Of a stretch of DNA of 5,547 nt, positions 4,959-5,547 are shown piece after piece (position 1 is the first letter of the stretch; every line of letters starts with the position of its first letter). Made by a program: the position numbers and the translations under genes. Origin of the DNA: Pseudonocardia sp. (lineage in GTDB: Bacteria; Actinomycetota; Actinomycetes; Mycobacteriales; Pseudonocardiaceae); contig JASLAP010000011.1 in the NCBI GenBank assembly GCA_030147065.1, positions 1 to 5,547 on the forward strand, read 5' to 3'. The notes beneath the pieces were generated by a model. That model saw only the letters and a list, made by a program, of their open reading frames with translations. It was not told where the DNA came from and searched no databases.

Positions 4959-5327
4959 GTGACGACCCAGGACGATCGCGAGCGCGCTCTGACGGTCCGA
5001 ATCGACGAATCCGGCATCGTGCGTCTGGCGTGGGCGGCGGAAGTCCTCATCACGGGTGAACTCGCCCGCACGGCGATGGACCTCGTCGACGAGGCGAACG
5101 CCGGTCGGCAGCGTCCACTCCTGGTCGACATCGCCGGGACTCCCAGCATGAGCCGGGATGCGCGCATCGCCTTCTCCCGCAGGTACTCGGCCTCGAAGAT
5201 CGCGGTGCTCGGCAGCACCCCGGTGCATCGCGTCATCACGGCCTTCCTCGAGGAGGTGACCTTCGTTCCGGTGCCGATCCGCTACTTCGACTCGGAAGCT
5301 TCCGCGGTGGCGTGGCTGTCCGGCTGA
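4959..5327 (+). CDS. Small STAS/SpoIIAA-like protein (DUF7793-like)
   Basis: A 122-residue soluble protein with the alternating strand/helix pattern of STAS/SpoIIAA-like folds. It has a first strand GIVRLAWAAEVLIT (19-32), a helix GELARTAMDLVDEAN (33-47), a central strand RPLLVDIAG (52-60), a loop and helix SMSRDARIAFSRRYSASK (63-80), a strand IAVLGSTPVHRVI (81-93) and a final FDSEASAVAWL (110-120). Small actinobacterial proteins grouped as DUF7793 share this layout, and I recall the family by pattern only. The usual phosphorylated serine of anti-sigma antagonists cannot be placed with confidence; S63 and S65 in the loop are candidates. Function is unknown; proteins of this shape often act as protein-interaction or regulatory domains. 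It stands alone after a 199-nt gap with its own apparent leaderless promoter, so it is probably not part of the BlaI-type regulon. No operator-like box precedes it. Confidence 0.8.
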   Translation: MTTQDDRERALTVRIDESGIVRLAWAAEVLITGELARTAMDLVDEANAGRQRPLLVDIAGTPSMSRDARIAFSRRYSASKIAVLGSTPVHRVITAFLEEVTFVPVPIRYFDSEASAVAWLSG

Positions 5328-5547
5328 TCCGGGCTGTGCCGTTGTGGTGCGCGAGCACGCGGGCGGGGCCGGCGGAAACCGCGGGCCCCGGGCGCCAGGG
5401 CGGCGGCGGCCGGACCCAGCACGCACACGACCGCGCAGACCAGCAGGGTCGGGGCGGCGCCGAACGCGTCGAGGGCCGGGGCGATCAGGGCGAGCCCGAG
5501 CGGGGCCAGGCCGTAGGACAGCAGGAAGTCGACCGAGGAGACCCGGG
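5282..5547 (-). CDS. MFS-type transporter, C-terminal part (enters from right edge)
   Basis: The - strand frame is open from the window edge to a TAG at 5284-5282, giving the last 87 residues of a protein whose start lies outside. The beginning, RVSSVDFLLSYGLAPLGLAL, matches the region between the last cytoplasmic loop and span 11 of major facilitator exporters. A second hydrophobic span (LLVCAVVCVLGPAAAALAPG) follows, then an Arg/Pro-rich cytoplasmic tail. The final ~28 residues (from about RPRPRARAPQ) are polar and low in complexity, and the last 15 codons are antisense to the STAS-like gene. This tail may be an extension beyond an ancestral stop. Two spans and a loop are enough to suggest MFS but not to name a substrate. 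Confidence 0.6.
   Translation of the reverse strand, partial: RVSSVDFLLSYGLAPLGLALIAPALDAFGAAPTLLVCAVVCVLGPAAAALAPGARGFRRPRPRARAPQRHSPDQPDSHATAEASESK
5365..5389. terminator. Hairpin between convergent genes (weak candidate terminator)
   Basis: Arms of 11 bases (5365-5375 and 5379-5389) pair with one G-G mismatch around an AAA loop. The hairpin is 38 bases after the STAS-like stop and inside the tail of the leftward transporter. There is no T-run. It could end rightward transcription, or simply reflect G+C-rich coding sequence. Confidence 0.3.

Noticed and set aside
3841..4962. 373-codon + strand frame overlapping the M56 gene
   Set aside because: Low-complexity Arg/Pro/Gly composition. The other frame encodes the recognisable protease.
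1..5547. CRISPR arrays, tRNA/rRNA genes, insertion sequences, attachment sites
   Set aside because: No regularly spaced repeats, tRNA-like cloverleaf, terminal inverted repeats or transposase/integrase motifs were seen on either strand.

Overview
The window is about 70+% G+C by eye. It uses GTG starts freely, has strong G/C third-position bias, and its protein families (actinobacterial-type P450, BlaI/M56 pair, STAS-like small protein) point to an actinobacterium. The style recalls Pseudonocardiaceae, but that is an inference. No rRNA, tRNA, CRISPR array, transposase or integrase is visible.

Left edge (1-656): a decayed MarR-type regulator on the + strand (about 70-430). Its winged helix is readable but its C-terminus is split over three frames. 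Facing away from it on the - strand, the first ~72 bases encode what looks like the N-terminus of a class V aminotransferase-like protein that has no usable start codon. No gene is seen in 431-656.

Centre-left, - strand (657-3268): three units are read leftwards. A possible 44-codon small ORF (3268-3134) overlaps a DUF1772-like membrane protein (3137-2622) by 4 nt. After a 119-nt gap comes a cytochrome P450 (2502-1285), with a DedA/VTT membrane protein (1295 or 1277 down to 657) following in the same operon.

Centre-right, + strand (3346-4759): a BlaI/MecI-type repressor (3447-3854) and an M56-type membrane metalloprotease (3851-4759) share a GTGA overlap. The protease has the HExxH core but no penicillin-sensing domain.

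The main observation is that the gap before the P450 and the gap before the BlaI gene each carry two abutting 15-bp boxes of the same family (GCTACAACTTGTAGC-like dyads with TACA/TGTA half-sites) in the same relative order. The boxes near BlaI also lie between BlaI and the divergent small ORF/DUF1772 pair. This suggests a compact BlaI-M56 regulon whose output is a P450, a DUF1772-like protein and a DedA protein rather than a beta-lactamase: a signal at the membrane activates the protease, the BlaI repressor is lost, and the P450 operon, probably with its neighbours, is induced.

Right edge (4760-5547): a 199-nt gap, then a small STAS/SpoIIAA-like protein (4959-5327) that appears to be transcribed leaderless. 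It converges on, and overlaps by 46 nt, the C-terminal end of a major-facilitator-like transporter entering from the right on the - strand.
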